Source: Candidatus Curtissbacteria bacterium
Lineage (GTDB): Bacteria; Patescibacteria; Microgenomatia; Curtissbacterales; GWA2-41-24
Assembly: GCA_030647775.1 (NCBI GenBank)
Contig: JAUSJC010000008.1
Coordinates: forward strand, 1-47,466
Length of the DNA: 47,466 bases
Reading direction: 5' to 3'
In this document: positions 8,288-14,667 of the stretch, one piece after another
Layout: each line of letters begins with the position of its first letter
Numbering within the stretch: position 1 is the first letter of the stretch
Made by a program: the position numbers and the translations under genes
The notes under the pieces: model-generated
The model's input: only the letters and a program-made list of their open reading frames with translations
What the model was told of the DNA's origin: nothing
The model's database searches: none

Positions 8288-8321
8288 GTGCATACTATTT
8301 GCTATAGCATATCATCTGCAC
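8288..8321. promoter_or_regulatory. 34-bp dyad site, copy 2 (at the start of the PaaX-like gene)
   Basis: GTGCA (8288-8292), N8, GCTATAGC (8301-8308), N8, TGCAC (8317-8321), identical in architecture to 7664-7697. On the minus strand it occupies the -34 to -3 region of the gene, overlapping the only TATA-like boxes, as expected of an autoregulatory operator. Confidence 0.7.
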
Positions 8322-8400
8322 TTTTGTTTAAGGAGAGGTAGATTATGCGAGGAGTTCAGCGGAGTGAGGGTCTACAGGGAAAAGCGAAAATGATTTCTAC

Positions 8401-8434
8401 CCTAAGCACTCGGCACTAATCACTATGCACTATT
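8401..8434. repeat. TTAGTG-family repeat, left arm around the HTH gene
   Basis: Runs of (C)ACTAATCACTATGCAC, the reverse complement of the TTAGTGCATAGTG run at about 8775-8806 on the other side of the HTH gene. The two make an imperfect inverted pair bounding 8401-8812. The same family appears at 2097-2168, 6698-6765, 10741-10775 and 34613-34643. The rest of 8322-8434 has no gene. Confidence 0.6.
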
Positions 8435-8494
8435 TTAGGCTTCGGCGGTACTGCCGGAGGATTGACCGAGTAGCCATAAGACTGCCTCTTTTTT
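8435..8494 (-). pseudogene. Orphan copy of the 3' end of the HTH gene
   Basis: The minus strand encodes KKEAVLWLLGQSSGSTAEA followed by TAA. The intact gene just upstream (8563-8772) ends KKEAVLWLLGQSSPGTSTNA. The first 13 residues are identical although most codons differ at the third position, so this is not a fresh duplication. A hairpin repeat (GCAGTCCT...AGGACTGC, about 8502-8535) separates the two. Confidence 0.85.
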
Positions 8495-8562
8495 TAGGCC
8501 CGCAGTCCTGAGTTTGTCGAAGGACGAGGACTGCAAGAAAGAGGCTTGATAAATTGCTGATT

Positions 8563-8772
8563 TTATGCATTGGTACTTGTTCCTGGCGATGATTGTCCTA
8601 ATAACCAAAGTACTGCTTCTTTCTTATAGCGCCTGTCGCCGCGGGAATTGATGCGGATTGCCGGAAGCTTGCCGCGTTTGCCCCAGCGTTTGATTGTAAG
8701 AGGAGCAACACGCAAGATCTTTGCTACTTCTTTAACTGTTAATAAATCGGGCCAATCGTCTCCAAGTGCCAT
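8563..8772 (-). CDS. Small helix-turn-helix DNA-binding protein (excisionase/MerR-like)
   Basis: 69 aa. LLTVKEVAKILRVAPLTIKRWGKRGKLPAIRINSRGDRRYKKEAVLWLL is a complete HTH_17 domain: helix-turn-helix at about 12-33, a wing (KLPAIRI), then a helix. Such single-domain proteins act as excisionases, recombination directionality factors or small regulators. The gene is bounded by inverted TTAGTG-family repeats and followed by an orphan copy of its own 3' end, consistent with residence on, or repair after, a mobile cassette. No integrase is adjacent. The call is sound at domain level; the role is open. Confidence 0.85.
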   Translation of the reverse strand: MALGDDWPDLLTVKEVAKILRVAPLTIKRWGKRGKLPAIRINSRGDRRYKKEAVLWLLGQSSPGTSTNA

Positions 8773-8923
8773 AAGTTAGTGAATAGTGGTTAGTGCATAG
8801 TGGGTAGTCAAAATTTAACTACGTAACTATTTCCTTTTCGTACTCATGTATATCACTTTGCGAAAGCGGGAATCAAGGGGGCAAAATTGCATTTTCGGGA
8901 GAGCAGGATTATATTTTGTGTTG

Positions 8924-9748
8924 ATGGCAGAGAGAGAATTTGGAAGAAGACAATTGCTGCGTTTGGGAATAGGTGCAGTTGTTGTTTTAAAATCCGGCGG
9001 ATTTGGTTTGGCAGCAGCCGATGACCCCCCCGTAAACCCTTTCGGTTTCGGGTTTCCCGATATTGCCCCAGTTGGGCCAACACCCGAACCTACACCAGCT
9101 CCGCAAGCAGAAAAAATAGAAAAATATAAAGTTGGCGAATTTTTTAATCGAGGAGATCCCGATAAAAATTACGTTTATCTGACTTATGATGATGATTACA
9201 CTCCCCGGGCTGTCTGGCAAGTTATCAATACTCTGGAACAATATAGAAATCAGGGATTTGAAGTCCATGTAACATTTTTCCCCGCCGGGGGCGCTATCGG
9301 GCAGGATAAAGGCCTTTGGCGAGAAGTGATTGCAAGAGGACATAAAATTGGCAACCATACTTACAATCATCCCCGGATGGATAGGGTGTCTTATCAGGGC
9401 CTCAAGAATGAAATTCTATGGCAAGAATACGCGGTTGCCGACGCATTAAGACAGGAAAATGACGTTAAATTATTTAGACCTCCATGGGGACTGGTTACAA
9501 ACAATGTGAGAGCCGTTTGCAGGGATCTTGGATATAAAATTGTTACCTGGACTGGAGATTCAAAAGGCTATGCTACCGGAGCCACAGTAGATAGGGTGGT
9601 ATTAACAGTTAGCGCGGATCTTAAAAATGGAGTTATTGAGCTAATGCACTGTAACAATTTTGTGGATGCTTTGGCCACTCCCAGAATCCTGGAAACAATC
9701 AGGGCGCGCGGTTTGCGGCCCATTAGTATTCCGGAAGGAATCGAATAG
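8924..9748 (+). CDS. Polysaccharide deacetylase (NodB homology), exported
   Basis: About 274 aa from ATG 8924 (a longer frame opens at 8846, but the signal peptide fits this start). The N-terminus MAEREFGRRQLLRLGIGAVVVL has a twin-arginine-like RRQLLRLG motif before a hydrophobic stretch, so Tat export is possible; a Sec or anchor reading is not excluded. After a Pro-rich linker the NodB domain shows motif 1 LTYDDDY, motif 2 HKIGNHTYNHP (metal His pair), motif 3 FRPPWG and motif 5 IELMHC. It would remove acetyl groups from peptidoglycan or another surface glycan. It converges with rplL, only 2 bp apart. Confidence 0.9.
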   Translation: MAEREFGRRQLLRLGIGAVVVLKSGGFGLAAADDPPVNPFGFGFPDIAPVGPTPEPTPAPQAEKIEKYKVGEFFNRGDPDKNYVYLTYDDDYTPRAVWQVINTLEQYRNQGFEVHVTFFPAGGAIGQDKGLWREVIARGHKIGNHTYNHPRMDRVSYQGLKNEILWQEYAVADALRQENDVKLFRPPWGLVTNNVRAVCRDLGYKIVTWTGDSKGYATGATVDRVVLTVSADLKNGVIELMHCNNFVDALATPRILETIRARGLRPISIPEGIE

Positions 9749-9750
9749 AT

Positions 9751-10350
9751 TTACTTCAATTCCACCTTTGCGCCTGCTGTTTCTAATTTGGTTTTCGCTT
9801 CTGTTGCAGTCTCTTTATTGACGCCTTCCAAAATGTTTTTTGGAGGAGCGTCGGCGATGTCTTTTGCTTCTTTCAAGCCTAAAGTCGGAACGAGTTCGCG
9901 AATGGCTTTGATAACCGAAATTTTGTTAGCTCCGGTGTCGGTCAAGACTACGTTGAAAGTAGTCTGGCCTTCGTCGGCACCTTCTGCACCGCCAGCTGCT
10001 GCTCCAGCGCTTTGTGGAGCCGCCATAGCAACGCCTGCACTGGCCGAAACGCCGAATTTGTCCTCGAGCGCGTGAACCAGTTCGGAAAGTTCTACAACAG
10101 AAAGCTTTTCGATGTCGGCCATTAAGTCTCCGAGTTTTTTAGAAACCTTTTTAGATGAGGTTTTTTCTTCAACCTTTGGCTCACTTCCACTCTGGTCAGT
10201 GCCTTCGGCTTGTGGCTCTTTTGCCTGCCCGACATTGCCTGCGCCTGCCCGACTTGACTTTGTCAACTCGAAGTCAGGCGGGGCTTCAGTCGCTGGCAGG
10301 CGGGTCTCTTCTGTTACTTCTTCAGTCTTTGTTTGATTATCGTCTTGCAT
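9751..10350 (-). CDS. rplL: Ribosomal protein L7/L12 with a long N-terminal extension
   Basis: Stalk protein that recruits translation GTPases. From ATG 10350 (GAGGTGAT ribosome site just upstream; an in-frame GTG at 10359 is less likely) it has 199 aa against about 120-130 normally. The core is typical: LGDLMADIEKLSVVELSELVHALEDKFGVSA, an Ala/Gly hinge, then FNVVLTDTGANKISVIKAIRELVPTLGLKEAKDIADAPP. The first 70-odd residues are acidic and include a segment (around RLPATEAPPDF...AGAGNVGQAK) encoded by GCCTGCCCGAC-type repeats at about 10220-10304; a related repeat gives VGAVGQAK in the O-antigen ligase. Last gene of the rplJ-rplL unit. Confidence 0.95.
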   Translation of the reverse strand: MQDDNQTKTEEVTEETRLPATEAPPDFELTKSSRAGAGNVGQAKEPQAEGTDQSGSEPKVEEKTSSKKVSKKLGDLMADIEKLSVVELSELVHALEDKFGVSASAGVAMAAPQSAGAAAGGAEGADEGQTTFNVVLTDTGANKISVIKAIRELVPTLGLKEAKDIADAPPKNILEGVNKETATEAKTKLETAGAKVELK

Positions 10351-10370
10351 ATTTATCACCTCACTTTCGT

Positions 10371-10427
10371 CTCGTCATCCCGAACTCGTTTCGGGATCTA
10401 GATGCTGAAACAAGTTCAGCATGACAC
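10371..10427. repeat. Dispersed palindromic repeat between rplJ and rplL
   Basis: Inverted units CCCGAACTCGTTTCGGG and TGCTGAAACAAGTTCAGCA inside GTCATC...GATGACAC-like ends. It sits in the rplJ-rplL spacer and would be transcribed with them. Confidence 0.75.
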
Positions 10428-10433
10428 ATTAAA

Positions 10434-10976
10434 TTAATTTGTTCCTTTCTTTGCTATTTGATTTAGGACTACTGCCAGATTCCTAATGTTTGCCTGCAAC
10501 ACATTGACGATGCCGTAGAGCGGAGAGGCAAGAACGCTGACGACTTTGGCTTGAAGTTCACCGCGGGAGGGGATTTTGGCAAGTTTTTCAATACCGGCTA
10601 AATCCAAAAGATCGCGGCCGAAAAAACCAAACTTGAATTTGGGAATGCCACCTAAAGTTTTGGCGGTGTCGGCAATGGTTCTTATCGGGGCGATTTCGTC
10701 TTCGTAGGAAAATACGGTAGCGGTTGGACCAATAAGGTCTTTAGTGCTTAGTGCATAGTGATTAGTGCTTAGGGCGCGGGACATAAGAGTGTTTTTGGCG
10801 ACAACCATCTCACCGCCAGCGGTTTTTATTTTGTCGCGAAGCTGGCTTATCTGGTTGACAGTTAAACCTTGGTAATTTACAAAGGCCATGGTTTTGGCGC
10901 GCGAAACTTTGTCGTCTAGAGATTGGACGGTTTCGATTTTGATGTCTTTTGCGCTTAACTTTGCTTTTTTATCCAT
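10434..10976 (-). CDS. rplJ: Ribosomal protein L10
   Basis: 180 aa. L10 anchors the L7/L12 stalk on 23S rRNA and usually represses its own message through the L10 leader. Seen: AKTMAFVNYQGLTVNQISQLRDKIKTAGGEMVVAKNTLMSRAL, FSYEDEIAPIRTIADTAKTL, and the C-terminal NIRNLAVVLNQIAKK helix that binds L12. The segment ALSTNHYALSTKDLIG (about 68-83) is encoded by a TTAGTG-family repeat run at 10741-10775, in frame, in the loop after the RNA-binding part. It is read from its own promoter and leader at 11100-11236. Confidence 0.95.
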   Translation of the reverse strand: MDKKAKLSAKDIKIETVQSLDDKVSRAKTMAFVNYQGLTVNQISQLRDKIKTAGGEMVVAKNTLMSRALSTNHYALSTKDLIGPTATVFSYEDEIAPIRTIADTAKTLGGIPKFKFGFFGRDLLDLAGIEKLAKIPSRGELQAKVVSVLASPLYGIVNVLQANIRNLAVVLNQIAKKGTN

Positions 10977-10987
10977 AAATCCTTTTC

Positions 10988-11074
10988 GTCATTCCGAATT
11001 TATTTCGGAATCTAGATCCTGAATCAAGCCTTCGAGGCCGTGAGCCCTCAGGCCGAATCGGTTCAGGATGACGT
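10988..11074. repeat. Dispersed palindromic repeat in the rplJ leader
   Basis: GTCATTCCGAATTTATTTCGGAA followed by a second inverted unit, TCCTGAATC...GGTTCAGGA, enclosing GCCTTCGAGGCCGTGAGC. The same composite recurs at 25416-25530. It lies between the L10 leader structure and the rplJ start. (Sequence given in parts.). Confidence 0.7.
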
Positions 11075-11099
11075 TGTAGTGGCCAAAGAAAAAAGCATT

Positions 11100-11200
11100 T
11101 CAAAGAAGTGCCAGGAGAAGTAAGGAAAAGTTTCTCTTCGCCTGCGTAGGTTTATTAAGTCTCCTTACGGATTGCACTGACCCCTACGGTCTTTGGATCT
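11100..11200 (-). ncRNA. L10 leader, autoregulatory RNA of rplJ-rplL
   Basis: On the minus strand the conserved pair of the L10 leader is visible: CCAAAGACCGTAGG at about 11196-11183 and TTAATAAACCTACGCAGG at about 11157-11140, so CGTAGG pairs with CCTACG in a closing helix, followed by further GC pairing. In known L10 leaders, L10(L12)4 binds a kink-turn here to repress translation. Assignment is by motif and position ahead of rplJ. Confidence 0.7.
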
Positions 11201-11206
11201 TTGGGA

Positions 11207-11236
11207 AATATAGCAACTGGGACTTGAAATTGTCAA
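11207..11236 (-). promoter_or_regulatory. Promoter of rplJ-rplL
   Basis: TTGACA (11236-11231), an 18-bp spacer and TATATT (11212-11207) on the minus strand. Transcription would start near 11200, at the 5' side of the L10 leader, so rplJ-rplL has its own promoter, overlapping the end of the 109-aa gene upstream. Confidence 0.65.
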
Positions 11237-11246
11237 GGACAATTAA

Positions 11247-11576
11247 TTAGCCGGCTTTTCTGCTCCTATTTTTTAAAAATCTATGAGCGGATTCCGCTGT
11301 TTCCGTTTCTGGTGTTTGAGTTGCTCTTTCTCTTAATATATCGCCAATTTTTAAAAGAGGTCCTGCAAGATCAGGGTCAAATTGTGACAGGGCTGCAAGA
11401 GCTTGGTCGTTGGTGAAACCCTGCGAATCTTTTTTAGGAGTTAAGATCTCGCTTATCAAGGTCTCGTATACCGCGAGAATTCTGTCACCCGGCTCTTCTA
11501 TGCCAAGCCTATCAAGAGTATCGGAAAGATGAGAAGGAGCTTTTTCCGGCGGAACTAATTCTTTTGATTCGCCCAT
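11247..11576 (-). CDS. Hypothetical protein, 109 aa, between rplA and rplJ
   Basis: MGESKELVPPEKAPSHLSDT...DRILAVYETLISEILTPKK...LLKIGDILRERATQ. It is soluble, helical and charged, with a Thr/Glu-rich linker and a basic tail (RFLKNRSRKAG). AAGGAT before the ATG is a plausible ribosome site. No family is recognised. It interrupts the usual rplA-rplJ order, lying between a terminator (11618-11651) and the rplJ promoter, so it must have its own promoter, not clearly seen. A role linked to translation is only guilt by position. Confidence 0.65.
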   Translation of the reverse strand: MGESKELVPPEKAPSHLSDTLDRLGIEEPGDRILAVYETLISEILTPKKDSQGFTNDQALAALSQFDPDLAGPLLKIGDILRERATQTPETETAESAHRFLKNRSRKAG

Positions 11577-11617
11577 AGTTATCCTTATTGTAGCAATAGA
11601 CTGAAATTTTTGCCACT

Positions 11618-11651
11618 AAAAAAGCCCCTCGACTCCGCTCGGGGCTTTTTT
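11618..11651. terminator. Strong bidirectional intrinsic terminator
   Basis: 11-bp stem: AAAAAAGCCCC (11618-11628) and GGGGCTTTTTT (11641-11651) around a 12-base loop. It has a T-run on either strand and ends the transcription unit of the 30-aa peptide gene on the minus strand. Confidence 0.9.
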
Positions 11652-11665
11652 AGATTCGAACCAAC

Positions 11666-11758
11666 TTACTCGCTTGCCTCTTCTTTTTTCTCTTCGTCCT
11701 TTTCCTCTTCGTCGTCTCCGTCGTTAGTTGGGTCTTGAACTTTTGTATCTTCGTCCAT
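11666..11758 (-). CDS. Acidic small protein, 30 aa
   Basis: ATG at 11758-11756, stop at 11668-11666: MDEDTKVQDPTNDGDDEEE followed by KDEEKKEEASE. About half of the residues are Asp or Glu. AAGGCGGTG lies about 10 bases before the ATG, a good ribosome site. It is the only frame between a promoter plus structured leader (11788-11931) and a strong terminator, which supports real expression. No family is recognised; such acidic peptides may bind basic proteins or RNA-binding proteins, but that is speculation. Confidence 0.6.
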   Translation of the reverse strand: MDEDTKVQDPTNDGDDEEEKDEEKKEEASE

Positions 11759-11787
11759 TTATTTTTTCACCGCCTTTCTTAGGTTAT

Positions 11788-11907
11788 TACCTTTTGACTG
11801 CATTGCCTTTTTAGTGCGCCAATTCAGTTAATAAAATTGGCTGGGCCCCGAAAGATTAAATTTTACGGGGCAGGGAATGCAGGCCTAAAATTTGTAGGCA
11901 AAAGGTA
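11788..11907 (-). ncRNA. Candidate structured leader (nested stems) before the 30-aa peptide
   Basis: Four exact pairings are nested: outer TACCTTTTG/CAAAAGGTA (11788-11796 with 11899-11907, 9 bp); CTGCATT/AATGCAG (11798-11804 with 11876-11882, 7 bp); inside it two side-by-side hairpins, GCCAATT/AATTGGC (11818-11824 with 11835-11841) and CCCCG/CGGGG (11846-11850 with 11866-11870). This makes a junction like a riboswitch or protein-binding leader. The proposed -10 overlaps the outermost arm, so that arm may not be transcribed from this promoter. It matches no class I recognise. Confidence 0.5.
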
Positions 11908-11931
11908 CCAGAGAGGCAAGATGCTTGTCAA
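11902..11931 (-). promoter_or_regulatory. Promoter of the structured leader/30-aa peptide
   Basis: TTGACA (11931-11926), an 18-bp spacer and TACCTT (11907-11902) on the minus strand. The -35 is perfect, the -10 moderate. It lies 65 bp past the rplA stop, so this small unit can be expressed apart from secE-nusG-rplK-rplA. Confidence 0.5.
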
Positions 11932-11994
11932 GAAGGCAAATGAGAATTTACTAGAGGGTAGAAATCCTTCGACTTCGCTCAGGACAAGCTATCA

Positions 11995-12966
11995 TTAAAG
12001 AGTTGATACATCAATTTTAATTCCTGGAGACATTGTGGAAGTAATAGTGGCCTTTTTGATTTTTTGAGGTCCGACTGCCAAGACCAGCGCCCTTAGATTT
12101 TCCTTTAAATTATCACTCTTTTCGGAAAGTTTGCCGATTTTTGCGTGGATTATGGGAGCAGTCGGGTCGGTTCGGTATTCGGAACCGGAGCCGGTGTTTT
12201 CTTCAATAGCCTTTGTTGGGTTTTCGGTGATGGTACCCGTTTTGGGGTTGGGCATCATGCCGGCGGGGCCGAGAATTTTGGCAACTTTGGCTAAGTGCGG
12301 CATAAACTTTGGACTGGCAATAACGATACTAAAATCACGGTTGGGTTTTAATTTGCCGCTTTCGATTTCGGCAATTGTGTCGGCATCGGCCCAAATAATA
12401 TTTTTGGTATCCGCTCCGCCAGCTGGCGGATTTTTTTCGGCAAAAACGAGATATCTTTTCTCTTTAACAGGACCAACGCTATGCGGGAAATTAACCGAAC
12501 CGCGCAGTGATTTGACGTTTATACCGAGATGGATTTCGACGGACGGGTCGAATTTGGTGTAGGAAGTTTTGGCGAGAAGCTCTAAGGCTTCGGCGGCCGG
12601 ATAAAGTTTACCCTTCTCAACTTTTGCTAAGCTTTCCAAATATTTTTTGCCTAGATGATGTTTTTGGGCTTTTGGGGCTTTGGATTTAATCTGAGCTTTT
12701 GGTTTGGAAGTTTTTTCTTCGCTGTCATTGCGAGGAGCTTGCGACGAAGCAATCTCTTCTTGATCAGATTGCTTCGCTCCTGCCTCGCCGGCAGGCAGGT
12801 CGCTCGCAATGACGGTATTAGCGTTTTCGGGTTTGGATGATTTTTCCGGTTCCTTTCCCTTCTTTATTTTGTTAACGCTTGCAAAATTTTGAGCGTGTTT
12901 TTGCGAAGCTTTGACGGATTGGTTTTCGCTGGAAAGATCAATAATTTTGATTTTAGTTGTACCCAT
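11995..12966 (-). CDS. rplA: Ribosomal protein L1 with a repeat-bearing N-terminal extension
   Basis: L1 forms the mobile L1 stalk near the E site. From ATG 12966 it has about 323 aa against some 230 normally; a TTG at 13038 gives a longer frame but is less likely. The core starts near KKYLESLAKVEKGKLYPAAEALELL and includes TSYTKFDPSVEIHLGINV, FVAEKN-type sheet, FMPHLAKVAKILGPAGMMPNPKTGT and KADIREG-like closing segments. About 95 residues of Lys/Glu/Ser-rich extension precede it, including 30 residues encoded by the 90-bp repeat at 12724-12813. NPPAGGAD inside the core comes from a smaller CCGCCAGCTGGCGG palindrome. AGGAG lies 13 bases before the ATG. Confidence 0.93.
   Translation of the reverse strand: MGTTKIKIIDLSSENQSVKASQKHAQNFASVNKIKKGKEPEKSSKPENANTVIASDLPAGEAGAKQSDQEEIASSQAPRNDSEEKTSKPKAQIKSKAPKAQKHHLGKKYLESLAKVEKGKLYPAAEALELLAKTSYTKFDPSVEIHLGINVKSLRGSVNFPHSVGPVKEKRYLVFAEKNPPAGGADTKNIIWADADTIAEIESGKLKPNRDFSIVIASPKFMPHLAKVAKILGPAGMMPNPKTGTITENPTKAIEENTGSGSEYRTDPTAPIIHAKIGKLSEKSDNLKENLRALVLAVGPQKIKKATITSTMSPGIKIDVSTL
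12724..12813. repeat. 90-bp palindromic element in frame within rplA
   Basis: Begins GTCATTGCGAG and ends CTCGCAATGAC (11-bp terminal inverted repeats) with a CCTGCCTC-GCCGGC-hairpin inside. It differs from the copy in nusG (14182-14271) at only 2 of 90 positions. 90 is a multiple of 3 and the element has no stop in the used frame, so rplA stays open, reading VIASDLPAGEAGAKQS and onward. Confidence 0.95.
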
Positions 12967-13009
12967 GGCGTCGTAATGGCTCCTACTTTTTATTTGCTTT
13001 GTAGCAAAT

Positions 13010-13055
13010 TTAACGCAGTCGCATTCCTCCTTTTCCAAAATTCTGCGAATTTTGG
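13010..13055 (-). promoter_or_regulatory. rplA leader: hairpin, ribosome site and 4-codon mini-frame
   Basis: On the minus strand CCAAAATTC-GCA-GAATTTTGG (13055-13035) makes a 9-bp hairpin, followed by AAAGGAGG, ATG CGA CTG CGT TAA (13024-13010), then a second hairpin TTTGCTACAAAGCAAA, before the rplA start at 12966. The strong ribosome site seems wasted on a tetrapeptide (MRLR); this could be an L1-responsive or coupling leader. Inference from sequence only. Confidence 0.4.
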
Positions 13056-13085
13056 GCTATTTTGAAATTTATTTTTAATTAACAT

Positions 13086-13511
13086 TCAGTCTACTGATTC
13101 TATCCCCATTGAGCGAGCCGTGCCTTGGACGGTTTTAATTGCTGCCTCAATATCTTTGGTGTTTAAATCTTCCATTTTGTCTTCGGCGATTTTTTGGGCT
13201 TGGGCGCGGGTTAGTTTGGCGACAATGGTTTTGCCCGGAGCGGTGGAAGCTTTTTGTAAGTTGAGGATTTTTTTGATCATTTCGGCAACCGGCGGCTTTT
13301 TGACAATGAAAGAAAAAGTGCGGTCTTCGTAAACGGTGATGACGACCGGCAGAATGTTGCCCTGTTGGTCCTTGGTTTTTTCGTTAAAGGCTTTAACAAA
13401 GTCCATAATCGGCAGGCCGTGCGGACCAAGAGCGGTTCCGACGGGCGGCGCGGCGGTGGCACTGCCTGCCGGGACATTAAGCTTGATGAATGTTTTTATT
13501 TTTTTAGCCAT
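13086..13511 (-). CDS. rplK: Ribosomal protein L11
   Basis: 141 aa, the normal size. L11 binds the GTPase-associated region of 23S rRNA. The N-terminal domain shows VPAGSATAAPPVGTALGPHG with the conserved prolines, then IMDFVKAFNEKTKD. The C-terminal rRNA-binding domain includes GKTIVAKLTRAQAQKIAEDKM and ends VQGTARSMGIESVD. No repeat insertion is present, unlike its neighbours nusG and rplA. No clear Shine-Dalgarno sequence. It lies between nusG (43 bp) and rplA in the conserved order. Confidence 0.97.
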   Translation of the reverse strand: MAKKIKTFIKLNVPAGSATAAPPVGTALGPHGLPIMDFVKAFNEKTKDQQGNILPVVITVYEDRTFSFIVKKPPVAEMIKKILNLQKASTAPGKTIVAKLTRAQAQKIAEDKMEDLNTKDIEAAIKTVQGTARSMGIESVD

Positions 13512-13554
13512 GTTTATAATTTAGCGACCCTTCGATTACACTCAGGGTGACTCG

Positions 13555-14436
13555 CTAAAGCTTCGCCACTTGGAGAAAATCCAGCTCCACCGGAGTTTCG
13601 CGGCCGAAAATACTAACCAGAACTTTGAGTTTGCCTTTTTCGTCATCGATTTCGGAAATTGATCCCAAAAATTCGGAAAATGGACCGTCGACGATTTTAA
13701 CAGCTTCTCCTTGCGAAAAAGTAGTCTTGAACTTTGGCGCCTCCATAGACATAAACCTTTGGATGCTTGCTACTTCTTCGTCCGGAAGGGGGGTCGGGCG
13801 GTTGCCCATGCCGACAAAGCTGGTAATGCCCGGCGTAGTCCTGACAACAAGCCAGGTGTTGTCGTCCAAAACCATCCTTATTAATAGATAACCGGGGAAG
13901 ATTTTTTCTTTAACCTTATTTTTCTTGCCTTCTTTTATTTCTATTTTTTCCTGGGTGGGGACTAAGATATCCAAAACTTTATCCTGGAGTTTTTGCGATT
14001 CGACGCGCTGTTTTAGGGTGGCGGCGACTTTGGCTTCGTGGCCGGAATAAGTGTGGACGACGTACCAATGCGCGCCCTTAACGTCTTTAACTGCGGTCAT
14101 GGATTGTTGTGGCTGGGGACTTTCTTCTTCGGCGGGAACAGTTTTTTCCGTTTCAGAAGCTTGCTCTGGTTCGCCTTCGTTGTCATTGCGAGGAGCTTGC
14201 GACGAAGCAATCTCTTCTTGAGTAGATTGCTTCGCTCCTGCCTCGCCGGCAGGCAGGTCGCTCGCAATGACAGGAGAGGATGGGTTTTCTTCGTCCGGTT
14301 TTTGGTCTGCCTCGTCTTCGACGGGTCGAGACGGGTCGTCAGTTTGCGGAGGAGTTTGTGCTTCCTCCTTCGCTGAAGCTTCGGAGGACGAGTCCTCTTG
14401 AGTCTGGTCTATTTTGCTTTGATCGTCATCCATCAT
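13555..14436 (-). CDS. nusG: Transcription elongation factor NusG with a long N-terminal extension
   Basis: 293 aa against about 180 normally. The NusG core begins at about residue 117 with GAHWYVVHTYSGHEAKVAATL, continues with KEKIFPGYLLIRMVLDDNTWLVVRTTPGITSFVG (NGN domain) and ends with a KOW domain, FSQGEAVKIVDGPFSEFLGSI. NusG binds RNA polymerase and couples it to Rho or the ribosome. The first 115 residues are acidic and low-complexity; about 30 of them come from the 90-bp repeat at 14182-14271, shared with rplA. The ATG overlaps the secE stop by 4 bases (ATGA), indicating coupling. Confidence 0.95.
   Translation of the reverse strand: MMDDDQSKIDQTQEDSSSEASAKEEAQTPPQTDDPSRPVEDEADQKPDEENPSSPVIASDLPAGEAGAKQSTQEEIASSQAPRNDNEGEPEQASETEKTVPAEEESPQPQQSMTAVKDVKGAHWYVVHTYSGHEAKVAATLKQRVESQKLQDKVLDILVPTQEKIEIKEGKKNKVKEKIFPGYLLIRMVLDDNTWLVVRTTPGITSFVGMGNRPTPLPDEEVASIQRFMSMEAPKFKTTFSQGEAVKIVDGPFSEFLGSISEIDDEKGKLKVLVSIFGRETPVELDFLQVAKL
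14182..14271. repeat. 90-bp palindromic element in frame within nusG
   Basis: Same length, ends, orientation and reading frame as the rplA copy at 12724-12813, with 2 differences near the middle. It encodes VIASDLPAGEAGAKQS and onward in the disordered N-terminal extension. Confidence 0.95.
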
Positions 14437-14621
14437 TTGTAGAGAAACCTTTCTGCTATTTTTGTAAACATGGCATCTAAGCCAGCCACATAAGCGCCGA
14501 CTACCAGTGACGTAAAGATAACAACAAGGGTAAAGCGGATCGTCTGGTCGCGGTTCGGCCAGATAACTTTTTCAAGCTCTTGTTTGCTTTCTTTGACGTA
14601 TGTTAGCGGATTAAATGCCAC
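14433..14621 (-). CDS. secE: Preprotein translocase subunit SecE
   Basis: 62 aa single-helix SecE, which clamps SecY. The amphipathic helix YVKESKQELEKVIWPNRDQTIR (about 8-29; WP is the hallmark) precedes one membrane helix, FTLVVIFTSLVVGAYVAGLDAMF. GTG start at 14621 with TAGGAT upstream. It heads the conserved secE-nusG-rplK-rplA operon and overlaps nusG by 4 bases. Confidence 0.95.
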   Translation of the reverse strand: MAFNPLTYVKESKQELEKVIWPNRDQTIRFTLVVIFTSLVVGAYVAGLDAMFTKIAERFLYK

Positions 14622-14667
14622 GAAAAAATTTATCCTACGTCGCTTTTGGCTCCGAAGGACTTTGGGT

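Noticed and set aside
12131..12562. A 143-aa plus-strand frame opposite rplA
   Set aside because: Shadow of L1 on the other strand; no ribosome site and composition follows the L1 codons.
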